From positions 1 through 64,000 of the forward strand of contig JBJEJA010000038.1 in assembly GCA_051877575.1 (NCBI GenBank): a stretch of DNA of 64,000 nucleotides, given 5' to 3'. This document shows positions 8,910-16,353 of this stretch, piece by piece. Position 1 is the stretch's first letter. Each line of letters starts with the position of its first letter. Both the position numbers and the translations under genes were made by a program. The stretch comes from UBA2882 sp051877575. GTDB lineage: Bacteria; Bacillota; Clostridia; Lachnospirales; Lachnospiraceae. The notes below the pieces were generated by a model. The model had not been told where the DNA came from. It made no database searches and saw only the letters and a list, made by a program, of their open reading frames with translations.

Positions 8910-9582
8910 AATCCATTTCAACCTTTCCGTCTTTGATCCTGATAACCCGTTTCGCCTGTGCGGCAATTTCATTATCATGCGTGATCAAAATGACCGTCCT
9001 GCCCTCTTTATGTAATTCCTTTAAAATCTGGATAATTTCTTTACTGGATCCGGAATCCAGATTACCGGTCGGCTCATCCGCCAAAATAACCGGCGGTGCC
9101 TGTGCAATGGCTCTTGCTATGGCTACCCGCTGCTGTTGTCCTCCCGACATTTCCGAAGGCTTGTGCTGCATTCGTGCAGCAAGTCCAACCTTCGTCAATG
9201 CGCTGACTGCCAGATCATGGCGTTCCCGCTTGCCTAAGCCGCGATATAACAGCGGCAATTCCACATTTTCGACTGCGGTAAAGCTGGGAATCAAATTGAA
9301 TCCCTGAAAAATAAAACCGATTTCCTGATTGCGGATATCCGACAACTCATCATCTGTCAGATGGGAAACATTTTGTCCGTTCAGGATATACTCTCCGCTG
9401 GTAGGAATATCCAGACATCCGAGCATATTCATCAATGTGGATTTGCCGGAACCGGATTGACCGATAATGGCGACAAACTCTCCCGTATCCACCGTCAGAC
9501 TCACATGGTCCAAAGCCCGCACTTCATTCTCGCCGGGATTATAGACCTTGCAGATATCTTCTATTTGTATCAGTACACTCAC
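8890..9582 (-). CDS. MacB/LolD-type ABC transporter ATPase
   Basis: This 230-aa ATPase powers the adaptor and permease encoded after it. Walker A is GQSGSGKSTLMN near residue 40, the Q-loop is in EIGFIFQGFNL, the signature is MSGGQQQRVAIARAIA, Walker B is PVILADEPTGNLD, and the switch histidine is in ILITHD. The start codon is GTG, with GGAGGAG four bases upstream. The gene overlaps the adaptor gene by 20 bases. It is first in the operon, which has its own promoter at 9654-9682. Confidence 0.93.
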   Translation of the reverse strand: MSVLIQIEDICKVYNPGENEVRALDHVSLTVDTGEFVAIIGQSGSGKSTLMNMLGCLDIPTSGEYILNGQNVSHLTDDELSDIRNQEIGFIFQGFNLIPSFTAVENVELPLLYRGLGKRERHDLAVSALTKVGLAARMQHKPSEMSGGQQQRVAIARAIAQAPPVILADEPTGNLDSGSSKEIIQILKELHKEGRTVILITHDNEIAAQAKRVIRIKDGKVEMDYENKIE

Positions 9583-9637
9583 AATACTCCTCCTTCATAC
9601 ACTTTTTGATTATTATCCCCTGTATCATCTCATTGTT

Positions 9638-9682
9638 GTATTATTCGTTTAATACATTAGTACATTTAGTGCTGTTTGTCAA
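9638..9682 (-). promoter_or_regulatory. promoter and inverted repeat of the ABC efflux operon
   Basis: On the minus strand TTGACA (9682-9677) and TAATGT (9659-9654) are 17 bases apart. Just past the -10 box, over the expected start of transcription, lies the inverted repeat GTATTA-6-TAATAC (9655-9638). This is where a repressor would block the promoter. No regulator gene is next to it. Confidence 0.6.
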
Positions 9683-9710
9683 TACCAAAACAATAAATAA
9701 AAAAAAGAAG

Positions 9711-9739
9711 TTGACGAACCGGCATTTGGGCACTATACT
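9711..9739 (+). promoter_or_regulatory. promoter of the ribU leader
   Basis: TTGACG (9711-9716) and TATACT (9734-9739) are separated by 17 bases and lie 16 bases before the FMN aptamer. It is divergent from the efflux promoter, 29 bases away. Confidence 0.75.
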
Positions 9740-9755
9740 ATATGCGAATAAGGCA

Positions 9756-9877
9756 GTTCTTCGGGGTTGGGTGAAATTCCCTACCGGCGGTGATGCGAAA
9801 GCTAGTCCGCGACCCATGTAAATGGCTGATTTGGTGAGATTCCAAAACCGACAGTAAAGTCTGGATGAGAGAAGAAA
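9756..9877 (+). ncRNA. FMN riboswitch (RFN element)
   Basis: The conserved RFN blocks are present in order: TTCTTCGGGGTTGGGTGAA, CCCTACCGGCGGTGATG, AGTCCGCGACCC, TGGTGAGATTCC, AAACCGACAGTAAAGTC and GGATGAGAGAAGAA, whose ends close the P1 stem. After it come CAAATC (9884-9889) and GATTTG (9898-9903), a hairpin with T-rich flank that can act as terminator when FMN is bound. It controls the riboflavin transporter gene at 10037. Loss of expression at high FMN is the known behaviour of such elements. Confidence 0.95.
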
Positions 9878-10036
9878 GTCAAGCAAATCTTTTTGTTGAT
9901 TTGGCTTTTTGCATGAGATCATATACGGATGTGTTTATGATAGCCTCGATGAAAAATATATCATCGGGGATTTTTTTATGCGAAGAATCGTCCTTACAAA
10001 CTACGCCACAGGCGAAATTGAAAGGAGATCACTAAA

Positions 10037-10666
10037 ATGAGTGAAACAACAATGACACAGACAACCGGCAAAACATCCGCCAAAAAGATGGATATCCGCA
10101 AGCTTACCGGAACAGCAATGCTTTCCGCAATCGCATATGCATTAATGTTCCTGGATTTCAGCGTACCGTTTATGCCGAGTTTCATCAAGATGGACTTATC
10201 CGAGCTTCCCGCACTGATCGGTTCCTTTGCGTACGGTCCGATTGCAGGTGTGGTCATCTGCCTCATCAAAAATCTGATCCATCTGACCATATCCAGTACC
10301 GGCGGTGTCGGTGAACTGAGTAACTTCCTGCTGGGTGCTTCCTTTGTCCTGGTGGCAGGTTTTATCTACAAATGGAAAAAGACCCGTAAAGGCGCTCTGA
10401 TCGGCTCTATCGCAGGCGCACTGGTTATGGCCGTATTCAGCATTTTTTCCAACTATTTCCTTGTTTACCCGATTTATTATAACTTCATGCCCAAGGATGC
10501 CATTCTTGCCGCATATCAGGTTATTTTCTCCGGTGTGGACAATATTCTGGAATGCCTGATCGTATTCAATGCGCCTTTCACTTTTGTAAAGGGAATATTC
10601 AGTGTCATCATTACATTTTTAATTTATAAGAGACTGTCTCCGATTCTCAAGGGGACCCAGTCATAA
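10037..10666 (+). CDS. ribU: riboflavin ECF transporter S component
   Basis: RibU is the substrate-binding membrane subunit of an ECF-type vitamin importer that takes up riboflavin with the shared EcfAAT module, which is encoded elsewhere. The 209-aa protein has about six membrane helices, the family motif MDLSELPALIGSFAYGP after helix 1 and GELSNFLLGA near residue 93. The FMN riboswitch directly upstream makes the substrate clear. An AAGGAG ribosome binding site lies 9 bases before ATG, and a strong terminator follows. Confidence 0.93.
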   Translation: MSETTMTQTTGKTSAKKMDIRKLTGTAMLSAIAYALMFLDFSVPFMPSFIKMDLSELPALIGSFAYGPIAGVVICLIKNLIHLTISSTGGVGELSNFLLGASFVLVAGFIYKWKKTRKGALIGSIAGALVMAVFSIFSNYFLVYPIYYNFMPKDAILAAYQVIFSGVDNILECLIVFNAPFTFVKGIFSVIITFLIYKRLSPILKGTQS

Positions 10667-10683
10667 ACCATATATCAGGCAAA

Positions 10684-10733
10684 AAAAATCGGTACTTTTA
10701 TCTGCCTCAAAAGCGGATGAAGTACCGATTTTT
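10684..10733. terminator. terminator of ribU, probably bidirectional
   Basis: A perfect 14-base stem (AAAAATCGGTACTT at 10684-10697 with its complement at 10720-10733) has A and T runs at both ends, so it can stop ribU on the plus strand and the convergent SOR-like gene on the minus strand. The 3' flank lies next to the stop codon of that gene. Confidence 0.85.
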
Positions 10734-10735
10734 AT

Positions 10736-11020
10736 TTACAGCTTTATCTCAAATAAACCATGTCTGTTACAGTAAGCATAGAGTAACCCATGTCCCCGTT
10801 TCCGGAATCTGACCGATATATCCTGCTCCGGATACAGTTTTACCACCTCTGCATCATTGGAAGTCACATAGGCAAAAAAAGATATATTATGCTCCTTTGT
10901 CATGGGATGCTCCATGGTAACGGAATATTCGCCATCCACGGTTTCGATCCCTGGCATATGTTCGCCGTCGCAGGGCTCACTGATCTGCTCCGGCAGCATA
11001 ATCCCACAGCATGAGAAACT
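10736..11020 (-). CDS. superoxide reductase-like protein, 5' end unresolved at assembly gap
   Basis: The readable 95 codons match the iron domain of desulfoferrodoxin/superoxide reductase, which reduces superoxide to peroxide in anaerobes without making oxygen. All five expected ligands of the square-pyramidal iron are visible: His in GEHMP, two His in MEHPMTKEH, and Cys and His in YCNRHGL. The lysine next to the first His in the family (EKH) is Glu here. The CCG before the domain recalls the end of the N-terminal desulforedoxin zinc/iron finger of Dfx proteins. The true start is unclear: an ATG at 10999 would give 87 aa; the rest of the N-terminus may be in the 100-N gap. Confidence 0.7.
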   Translation of the reverse strand, partial: SFSCCGIMLPEQISEPCDGEHMPGIETVDGEYSVTMEHPMTKEHNISFFAYVTSNDAEVVKLYPEQDISVRFRKRGHGLLYAYCNRHGLFEIKL

Positions 11021-11175
11021 NNNNNNNNNNNNNNNNNNNNNNNNNNNNNNNNNNNNNNNNNNNNNNNNNNNNNNNNNNNNNNNNNNNNNNNNNNNNNNNN
11101 NNNNNNNNNNNNNNNNNNNNCGTCGCAGGGCTCACTGATCTGCTCCGGCAGCATAATCCCACAGCATGAGAAACT
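10966..11175. repeat. 55-bp identical sequence on both sides of the N gap
   Basis: Positions 10966-11020 and 11121-11175 are identical, and the 100 N bases lie exactly between them. An overlap of exactly 55 bases next to a round 100-N gap is what a de Bruijn assembler with k=55 leaves between two unmerged contigs, so this is probably one sequence shown twice rather than a biological repeat. Confidence 0.8.
11021..11120. other. assembly gap (100 N)
   Basis: One hundred unknown bases; the round number suggests a placeholder and not a measured length. It interrupts the 5' end of the superoxide-reductase-like gene. The bases from 11176 to 11304 contain no gene, one short tandem repeat and one copy of a 57-bp imperfect repeat. 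Confidence 0.95.
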
Positions 11176-11198
11176 ACCTTTTTTCGTTGATCATGAGT

Positions 11199-11256
11199 CT
11201 ATTTTATTCTTTCTTTTGCAACCGGCAACCTACGAAGCGTAGACTTTCCTTTTCCC
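11199..11256. repeat. left copy of imperfect 57-bp direct repeat around the MarR-MFS pair
   Basis: This stretch aligns with 13230-13286 in the same orientation, with roughly three quarters of positions equal and one gap. Shared blocks include CTATTTTAT, ACCGGC and TTTCCTTTT-like ends. In the right copy the sequence is the last codons and downstream region of a DUF2809 gene, including its TAG stop; here the same codons end in TAG too but no gene precedes them. The MarR and MFS genes lie between the copies. Confidence 0.5.
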
Positions 11257-11267
11257 GTCCGGGGGGT

Positions 11268-11306
11268 GGACGGAACGATCGGATGGAACGATCGGATGGA
11301 ACGATC
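11268..11306. repeat. three tandem copies of a 13-bp unit
   Basis: The units GGACGGAACGATC, GGATGGAACGATC and GGATGGAACGATC follow without spacers. The last copy includes two of the three stop-codon bases of the MFS gene. The array probably arose by slippage. Confidence 0.8.
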
Positions 11307-12720
11307 ATTTCTCAGAAGCTGTGATATCCTTCCTCGCTCCGAAAATCGCAAGCAGCAATAACAGCACAGATCCCGCCGCCATCCCAAGGAAAGACACGTT
11401 CATACCGTGCATCAAAGCATTATCCCCATAGGTTGCCACAGAGTTTGCGCTTACCGAAGACATAATTCCCACAAATACTGCCGATCCGATTGCTCCGGCA
11501 ATGGTGCGTAAAGAGGTAAGAAGTGAAGACGCATCCGCCACTTTTTGCGGACTTACATTACCGGTACCCCATGTCAGCAGGGGCATCATCAGACTACCGA
11601 TGGAAATATTGCGAATCACATTGAGACCGGCAGCAACCCAAAGAGGTGTACGCATGGTGAGGAAAAACATTCCGGCATTGCTGACCAATAAGGCAATGGC
11701 GCCGATCATAAAAATCCTTTTAATTCCCATTTTGTCATACAATCTTCCGGCAAAAGGACTGACAAGGGCAGTTGCCAGGGAACCCGGCAGCGTTACAAGA
11801 CCCGAAACAACAGCCGAATAGCCCATGACACTCTGAACATACAATGGCATTATGACAGAGGATCCCATCATTACAAGATAAAGAACCATGCTGGAAATTA
11901 CACTTACTGCGTAATTGCGATTTCTCAGGATTTTTACATCCAGGAAAGGACTTTTCAGACTGCACTGACGAACCACAAAAAGGATGCAAACCACAATGCC
12001 CACTATCAACGGAAGTCCTGCCTGTATACTGATCAGCCCATAACTGCTGATATTTCCTATACCAAGGGAAATACCGCCAAATGCGAAAATACTTTCCACA
12101 AAAGAAATCATATCAAACTTTTTGTCCTGAATCTCCAGAAGATCCTCAAAGAAAATCCCGGAAATGACAAGTGAAATTGTCATAATGACCAGAACCAGAT
12201 AAAAAATGGATTTCCAGCCAAAGGCATCTATCATCAATCCGGCAATGGTCGGCGCGATGATGGGAGCTGCAGTCGTTGCCAATCCATAAGTACCCATCAT
12301 AGTTCCTCTTTTTTCAGCGGGATAAACCGTCAGAATAATGACCTGTGCCGCAGACATTAAAATGCCGTTTCCGCATGCCTGCAGAATTCTTCCCACCATC
12401 ATAATCCCAAAGTTTCCGGCAAAAATACTGAGTAAAAGTCCAACAATAAAACTGCCGCTTCCAATCATATACAGCTTTTTGGTAGGAAACCTGGTAATTA
12501 AGAAAGCTGTCAGCGGCATAATCATTCCCATAGCAAGCGAATAGCCGCTTGTAACCCACTGTCCGATTGCCGTACTGACCCCGAAATACTCCACCAGTTT
12601 GGGCAACGCCGTAGTCGTGGCCGTTGACAAAGTTGCCGATGCAATACCGGAGACAACTAAGTTTATAAAAATTAAAGTCAGTTTTTTATGAGTTAACTGT
12701 ATCGTTTTATTCTGTCCCAT
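11305..12720 (-). CDS. DHA2-type MFS multidrug transporter
   Basis: This 471-aa protein is a proton-coupled drug exporter of the 14-helix DHA2 group. The motif A-like loop is ITRFPTKKLYMIGS, motif C-like sequence is YGLATTAAPIIAPTIAGLM in helix 5, and further hydrophobic helices continue to residue about 460. It is coded directly after a MarR-type repressor, with the MarR stop overlapping its start by 14 bases, which suggests that the repressor senses a compound the pump removes. The C-terminal stop lies in a 13-bp tandem repeat. Confidence 0.9.
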   Translation of the reverse strand: MGQNKTIQLTHKKLTLIFINLVVSGIASATLSTATTTALPKLVEYFGVSTAIGQWVTSGYSLAMGMIMPLTAFLITRFPTKKLYMIGSGSFIVGLLLSIFAGNFGIMMVGRILQACGNGILMSAAQVIILTVYPAEKRGTMMGTYGLATTAAPIIAPTIAGLMIDAFGWKSIFYLVLVIMTISLVISGIFFEDLLEIQDKKFDMISFVESIFAFGGISLGIGNISSYGLISIQAGLPLIVGIVVCILFVVRQCSLKSPFLDVKILRNRNYAVSVISSMVLYLVMMGSSVIMPLYVQSVMGYSAVVSGLVTLPGSLATALVSPFAGRLYDKMGIKRIFMIGAIALLVSNAGMFFLTMRTPLWVAAGLNVIRNISIGSLMMPLLTWGTGNVSPQKVADASSLLTSLRTIAGAIGSAVFVGIMSSVSANSVATYGDNALMHGMNVSFLGMAAGSVLLLLLAIFGARKDITASEK

Positions 12721-13171
12721 GATGCTCCTCCATTCTGTGCCATACCTTTTGATTGATGTTTTCCATCATTTGCTCCATTGTTTGTTCACTCAACTGAATA
12801 TCCTGTGGTGAAATGCCCGAGCACAAAATATCGTAGAAATCATGGTGTATTTCCTTAATGCGTTTTACCGCAGGTTTTCCCTTTTGGGTAGGATAAAGAA
12901 GTTTTACCCGCTTATCCTTTTCATCATTCACAACTTCCACATAACCGATATCCACCAGTTTTTTTATACTTTTGGTCAATGTTGCCTTATCAACCCGGAT
13001 ACACTCTACCATTTCCTGTGCAGTCGTGCCCGGGTGGTCGTAAATATATTCCGCATAAAATTGTTGTCCCCAGCCAATTTCAAAGTCTGACAATCCATGA
13101 TCATAGTACATCTTCATCAGCCGATCCAGGATTGAAATGCAACGTCCCAAATTAGGAAAATGATTATCCAT
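12707..13171 (-). CDS. MarR-family transcriptional regulator
   Basis: This 154-aa protein has the winged helix-turn-helix of the MarR family: residues about 45-110, with TTAQEMVECIRVDKATLTKSIKKL as helix-turn-helix and DEKDKRVKLLYPTQKGK as the wing. Such proteins are dimeric repressors released by small phenolic or drug-like ligands. It overlaps the MFS pump gene after it, and its own promoter carries an inverted repeat, so it most likely represses both genes. Start at ATG 13171. Confidence 0.9.
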   Translation of the reverse strand: MDNHFPNLGRCISILDRLMKMYYDHGLSDFEIGWGQQFYAEYIYDHPGTTAQEMVECIRVDKATLTKSIKKLVDIGYVEVVNDEKDKRVKLLYPTQKGKPAVKRIKEIHHDFYDILCSGISPQDIQLSEQTMEQMMENINQKVWHRMEEHHGTE

Positions 13172-13200
13172 ATGATTTATTCACCTGCTTTCCGCAATGT

Positions 13201-13231
13201 AGTATAGCACCAAAAAGTAGCGGGCGCAACT
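13201..13231 (-). promoter_or_regulatory. marR-MFS promoter with candidate operator
   Basis: On the minus strand TTGCGC (13229-13224) and TATACT (13206-13201) are 17 bases apart. The -35 box lies inside the near-perfect inverted repeat AGTTGCG-CC-CGCTACT (13231-13216), one mismatch per arm. This is the expected position for autorepression by the MarR protein. Confidence 0.6.
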
Positions 13232-13286
13232 ATTTTATATTTTTTTGTGACCGGCCAATCTACAAAGCACAGCCTTTCTTTTTTCC
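13230..13286. repeat. right copy of imperfect 57-bp direct repeat
   Basis: Partner of 11199-11256. Here it covers the final codons and stop of the DUF2809 gene and the first bases of the marR promoter region, so this copy sits in its native place. Confidence 0.5.
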
Positions 13287-13649
13287 ATAAACCATCCATT
13301 CATATAAACCAAGCAACAGGCATCCGACTCCGTAGCAGACAATGTCTTTGATATCAAAAGTGGAGCCAAGGACAGTCCTTAAAAATACATTGTTTTCCAC
13401 GCCCAATAGCTCCACCAGGCGGAAATACTGTAAAACTTCTACTGCCGCAGCAAAGAAAAAAATTGCCCCGGGCAGCCATCTGTATTTTTCCGGTATCCAG
13501 ACCCTGATAAAGAAATACAGCACGACTACAACCAGCGTATCGCCAAGATAGGGACGCACGAAATCGTCATGTACATATAAGGCAATCAAGACTTCGATTG
13601 CCAGAAAAATTACAAAAAGGATGAAATTAAACAAACGTTTTTTGGACAT
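13260..13649 (-). CDS. DUF2809 membrane protein
   Basis: This 129-aa protein belongs by its sequence to DUF2809 (some databases name it after YjgA, with no proven role). It has four membrane helices and the typical segments YVHDDFVRPYLGDTLVVV and FRLVELLG plus LGSTFDIKDIVCYGVG; the HDxFxRPYxGD motif between helices 1 and 2 is the strongest mark. I start at 13649 because GAGAGAGG lies eight bases upstream; the frame is open to 13712. It follows the ABC permease gene and may be the last gene of that operon. Confidence 0.8.
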   Translation of the reverse strand: MSKKRLFNFILFVIFLAIEVLIALYVHDDFVRPYLGDTLVVVVLYFFIRVWIPEKYRWLPGAIFFFAAAVEVLQYFRLVELLGVENNVFLRTVLGSTFDIKDIVCYGVGCLLLGLYEWMVYGKKKGCAL

Positions 13650-13724
13650 TAACGTAACCTCTCTCGTATTCAAGGTATTATCTTTATCATTTAAATATTT
13701 TTCATTCATCATTTCTTTAAATGA

Positions 13725-14423
13725 TCACTTCTTCACAAACGCTCTTCTGTACGCCCTGATGAATACCACAAGGATCAGCACCACGTTGCAAAGCAGGATA
13801 ACCATTGTTTCCGTTTCCATCCTGATTTCTTCCGGACTGTTCACAAGCAGAAACAGTTGTTCCGAAAAGATAAATTTTGCAATTCCTTCAATTTTTTCAT
13901 TAAACATGGAAAGCATCGGCAGAAATGACAATATCATCATGACCGGGACGGAGACAGATGTTGCCATCATCTGATTGCGGCTGAACACACCGATTGCGGC
14001 TCCTGCAAGAAAGGATGCAAAATGTCCGAAAACCATGATCAGCATAAAATACAACAAACTTTTTCCCCGATATCCTCCGGCGGCTCCGATGACCAGAGAG
14101 CCCAAAGAGCAGGCGGCGATGACATAAACGGCATTTCCGATCAGGAAATCTAACGCTCGTACGTTGCATATCTGTAAAACCCGCAGGGTATTTTTCTCTT
14201 TTTCCTCGGATATGATGGCAGCGGCACTTGTCAGAGGTGCCATTCCCACATACATGATAGCAAACAGATTGGAGAAAAAATGCTCCGGCATATTTTGGAT
14301 ATGGATTGCATTTTCCATAATGATCGTCATACATGGAAACATCACAAACTGTATGAGAATTGTTTTATTTTTCAGCGTATCTTTCAATTGCTTCCATAAA
14401 ATAGCGCAGATATGGTTCATCAT
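13725..14423 (-). CDS. ABC-2 type transporter permease
   Basis: This 232-aa membrane protein has six predicted helices and the ABC-2 layout: a cytoplasmic start (ILWKQLKDTLKNKT), the coupling segment ISEEKEKNTLRVLQICNV near residue 70, and a long hydrophobic second half. It overlaps the ATPase gene stop by four bases. Together they form an exporter that in related clostridia handles peptides or bacitracin-like drugs; the actual substrate is unknown. It is controlled with the LytTR regulator upstream. Confidence 0.88.
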   Translation of the reverse strand: MMNHICAILWKQLKDTLKNKTILIQFVMFPCMTIIMENAIHIQNMPEHFFSNLFAIMYVGMAPLTSAAAIISEEKEKNTLRVLQICNVRALDFLIGNAVYVIAACSLGSLVIGAAGGYRGKSLLYFMLIMVFGHFASFLAGAAIGVFSRNQMMATSVSVPVMMILSFLPMLSMFNEKIEGIAKFIFSEQLFLLVNSPEEIRMETETMVILLCNVVLILVVFIRAYRRAFVKK

Positions 14424-15283
14424 CTGTCAAACACCCTCCCTGTCAGCTCCATAAATATTGTCTCCAGATTCGGTTCCGTGGAATGAATTGTCTCGAGCTC
14501 ATCATTTTCTATGTAGGCTTTAATCTGTGCACCGCTCTCCTGCCGGTGTTCCAGTACAATATCCTGTCCGTTTTTCAAATGCAGCATTATTTTTTTCTGA
14601 TGATTGTATCTTCTGCAGATATCCCGTGGTGCACCATACTCGACGATTTTCCCTTCGTTCAAAAGGGCGATATGGTCACACAGCTTTTCCGCCTCATGCA
14701 TGTTATGTGTCGTGAGAAAAATCGTGGTTCCCCGGTTCTTTTCCTCCAGAATCATCTGATGGATGGATTCGATGGTCGCCGGATCCAGCCCGCTGGTGGG
14801 TTCATCCAAAAAGAGGATTTTGGGCTTTCTCAAAATAGCTCTTGCAAATGCAAGGCGGTTTTTCATTCCTTTGGACAGGTTCATCACTGCTGTCTTTCTC
14901 GCCTGTGCCAACCCCACCCCTTCTAAAACTGCAAGAATTCTTTCATTCCGATTTTCCTCTTTCTTTCCGTCCAACATCAAAAAAAACTTCAGGTTATCAT
15001 AACAGCTCATCCGCTCATACAGGCCGAAACTGTCCATCATGACGCCAATCTGTAAAAACTCTTTTCCCGTCATTCCGGTCGAATCGCTTCCGCACAGAAA
15101 GCTCTCTCCCTCTGTAGGTTTCAACTGTCCCGTCAGAATATTGATTAACGTGGTTTTTCCGGCCCCCGAAGGCCCCAGCAGACCGAAGATTTCTCCTTCC
15201 CTTACATCAAAACTGATATGATCAAGTACTGTCCTTTGTCCGAAACAATGGCTTAACTGCTTTACGCTGACTGCATTTTCCAT
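14420..15283 (-). CDS. ABC-2 type transporter ATPase
   Basis: This 287-aa ATPase energises the permease after it. Walker A is GPSGAGKTTLINIL near residue 37, the signature is NLSKGMKNRLAFARA (with KG in place of the usual GG), Walker B is KILFLDEPTSGLD and the switch region TIFLTTHNM. The C-terminal 70 residues form the extra domain common in CcmA/NatA-type ATPases. It starts one base after the DUF3021 stop and is coupled to the permease. Confidence 0.92.
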   Translation of the reverse strand: MENAVSVKQLSHCFGQRTVLDHISFDVREGEIFGLLGPSGAGKTTLINILTGQLKPTEGESFLCGSDSTGMTGKEFLQIGVMMDSFGLYERMSCYDNLKFFLMLDGKKEENRNERILAVLEGVGLAQARKTAVMNLSKGMKNRLAFARAILRKPKILFLDEPTSGLDPATIESIHQMILEEKNRGTTIFLTTHNMHEAEKLCDHIALLNEGKIVEYGAPRDICRRYNHQKKIMLHLKNGQDIVLEHRQESGAQIKAYIENDELETIHSTEPNLETIFMELTGRVFDR

Positions 15284-15754
15284 CTAATCTTCTCCTTTCA
15301 TCCGCTCCAGAGCTTCCTGCATCTTCCGATTGTCACTTTTTTCCTTCAGCACGGACACTCCCACACTGATAAAAGCACAGACAAAGAAGCAGATAAAGAA
15401 CATCATCCACGGAAGCACCTGATCCACAGGAAACCAGCCAAAAACAGCCGCAAATATTCCCACAGACAAAATGACGCATATAAACATCAGAATGCTTCTG
15501 AGCAGAATGGAAAGATTGCGAATCAAAACATCCGTAAAAAACAGCCACCGTAATCCCGAAATTATCATTGCCATCCATAAAAACTGTCCCAAAATCCCGG
15601 CGGGAATTCCTGCATTTCCCAATGCAAAAATACTGGAATGTCCTTTGGCATCTTCCCCAAACAAAAGGCAGAATGCACAAAGGCATATAACGGAAATCCC
15701 GTATACGATCATAACCTGTGCCAGATAATCAAATATCGTATTCTTCTTTATCAT
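15284..15754 (-). CDS. DUF3021 membrane protein (LytTR partner)
   Basis: This 156-aa protein has four membrane helices and a charged C-terminus (VLKEKSDNRKMQEALERMK). Proteins of this layout (DUF3021) are nearly always coded next to a LytTR regulator and are thought to hold it inactive at the membrane until a signal arrives, which is an inference from gene neighbourhood. Here it is directly between the LytTR gene and the ABC ATPase gene with no spacing. Confidence 0.8.
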   Translation of the reverse strand: MIKKNTIFDYLAQVMIVYGISVICLCAFCLLFGEDAKGHSSIFALGNAGIPAGILGQFLWMAMIISGLRWLFFTDVLIRNLSILLRSILMFICVILSVGIFAAVFGWFPVDQVLPWMMFFICFFVCAFISVGVSVLKEKSDNRKMQEALERMKGED

Positions 15755-16195
15755 CTAAATTACCCCCAGTCTCTTCTTGATCTCATCCGCATATTGTCTG
15801 GACACCATGATCTGTTCACCGTTTGATAACGTCAGACGGAGCTTGCGCTCTATGTCGTTTTTTAAAGATCTGATGAATCTAATATTGACCAGACAGGATT
15901 TGCTTACTCTGAAAAAGCCGCTTTGACACAATTTTTCTTCCATTTCATACAGTTTCAGTTTGGATTCATAAATTTCATCCGGTGTATATACAAAAGTCTT
16001 CCGTTCCAGAGCTTCCACATAAGAAATCCTGCTGACATCCAGTAAATGATTTTCACCATCTCCGGAAACAAGCATCTGCTGGTTCAGCATTCTCAATGTG
16101 GCAATGATATTTTCTATCTCCGGCGTCAGTTGTTTACAGCTGATATTAATTTCCGTTTCTTCATTCTGATCATCAACATGGATCGTAATTTTCAA
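15755..16195 (-). CDS. LytTR-domain transcriptional regulator
   Basis: This protein of about 146 aa has a LytTR DNA-binding domain in its C-terminal 100 residues (VSRISYVEALERKTFVYT, FFRVSKSCLVNIRFIRSL, GEQIMVSRQYADEIKKRLG) and no receiver domain, so it is regulated by its membrane partner and not by phosphorylation. I prefer the TTG start at 16195 because AGGGGG lies 8 bases upstream; a TTG at 16213 is also open. It heads the operon LytTR-DUF3021-ABC-ABC-DUF2809 and probably activates it. Confidence 0.85.
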   Translation of the reverse strand: MKITIHVDDQNEETEINISCKQLTPEIENIIATLRMLNQQMLVSGDGENHLLDVSRISYVEALERKTFVYTPDEIYESKLKLYEMEEKLCQSGFFRVSKSCLVNIRFIRSLKNDIERKLRLTLSNGEQIMVSRQYADEIKKRLGVI

Positions 16196-16292
16196 ATTCC
16201 ACACCCCCTGCAATCACTCTAGCATAACTGCTGATGAATACAAAGCCCTTCCGACACAAGTTGCCGTTTTTGCTACATAAAGTGCCAAAAAG

Positions 16293-16325
16293 AAAGCTGT
16301 CGCAACGACAACTGCGACAGCTTTT
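16293..16325. terminator. terminator of the hydrogenase gene
   Basis: A perfect 12-base stem, AAAGCTGTCGCA (16293-16304) with its complement (16313-16324), has T runs on both strands. It serves the leftward hydrogenase gene and also shields the LytTR operon. Confidence 0.88.
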
Positions 16326-16353
16326 CCTATCAGTCTGTTTCTTTCCGGTATTT

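Noticed and set aside
11021..11120. A mobile element with 55-bp flanking repeats in the gap
   Set aside because: The exact 55-base overlap next to a round 100-N placeholder is better explained by unmerged contig ends.
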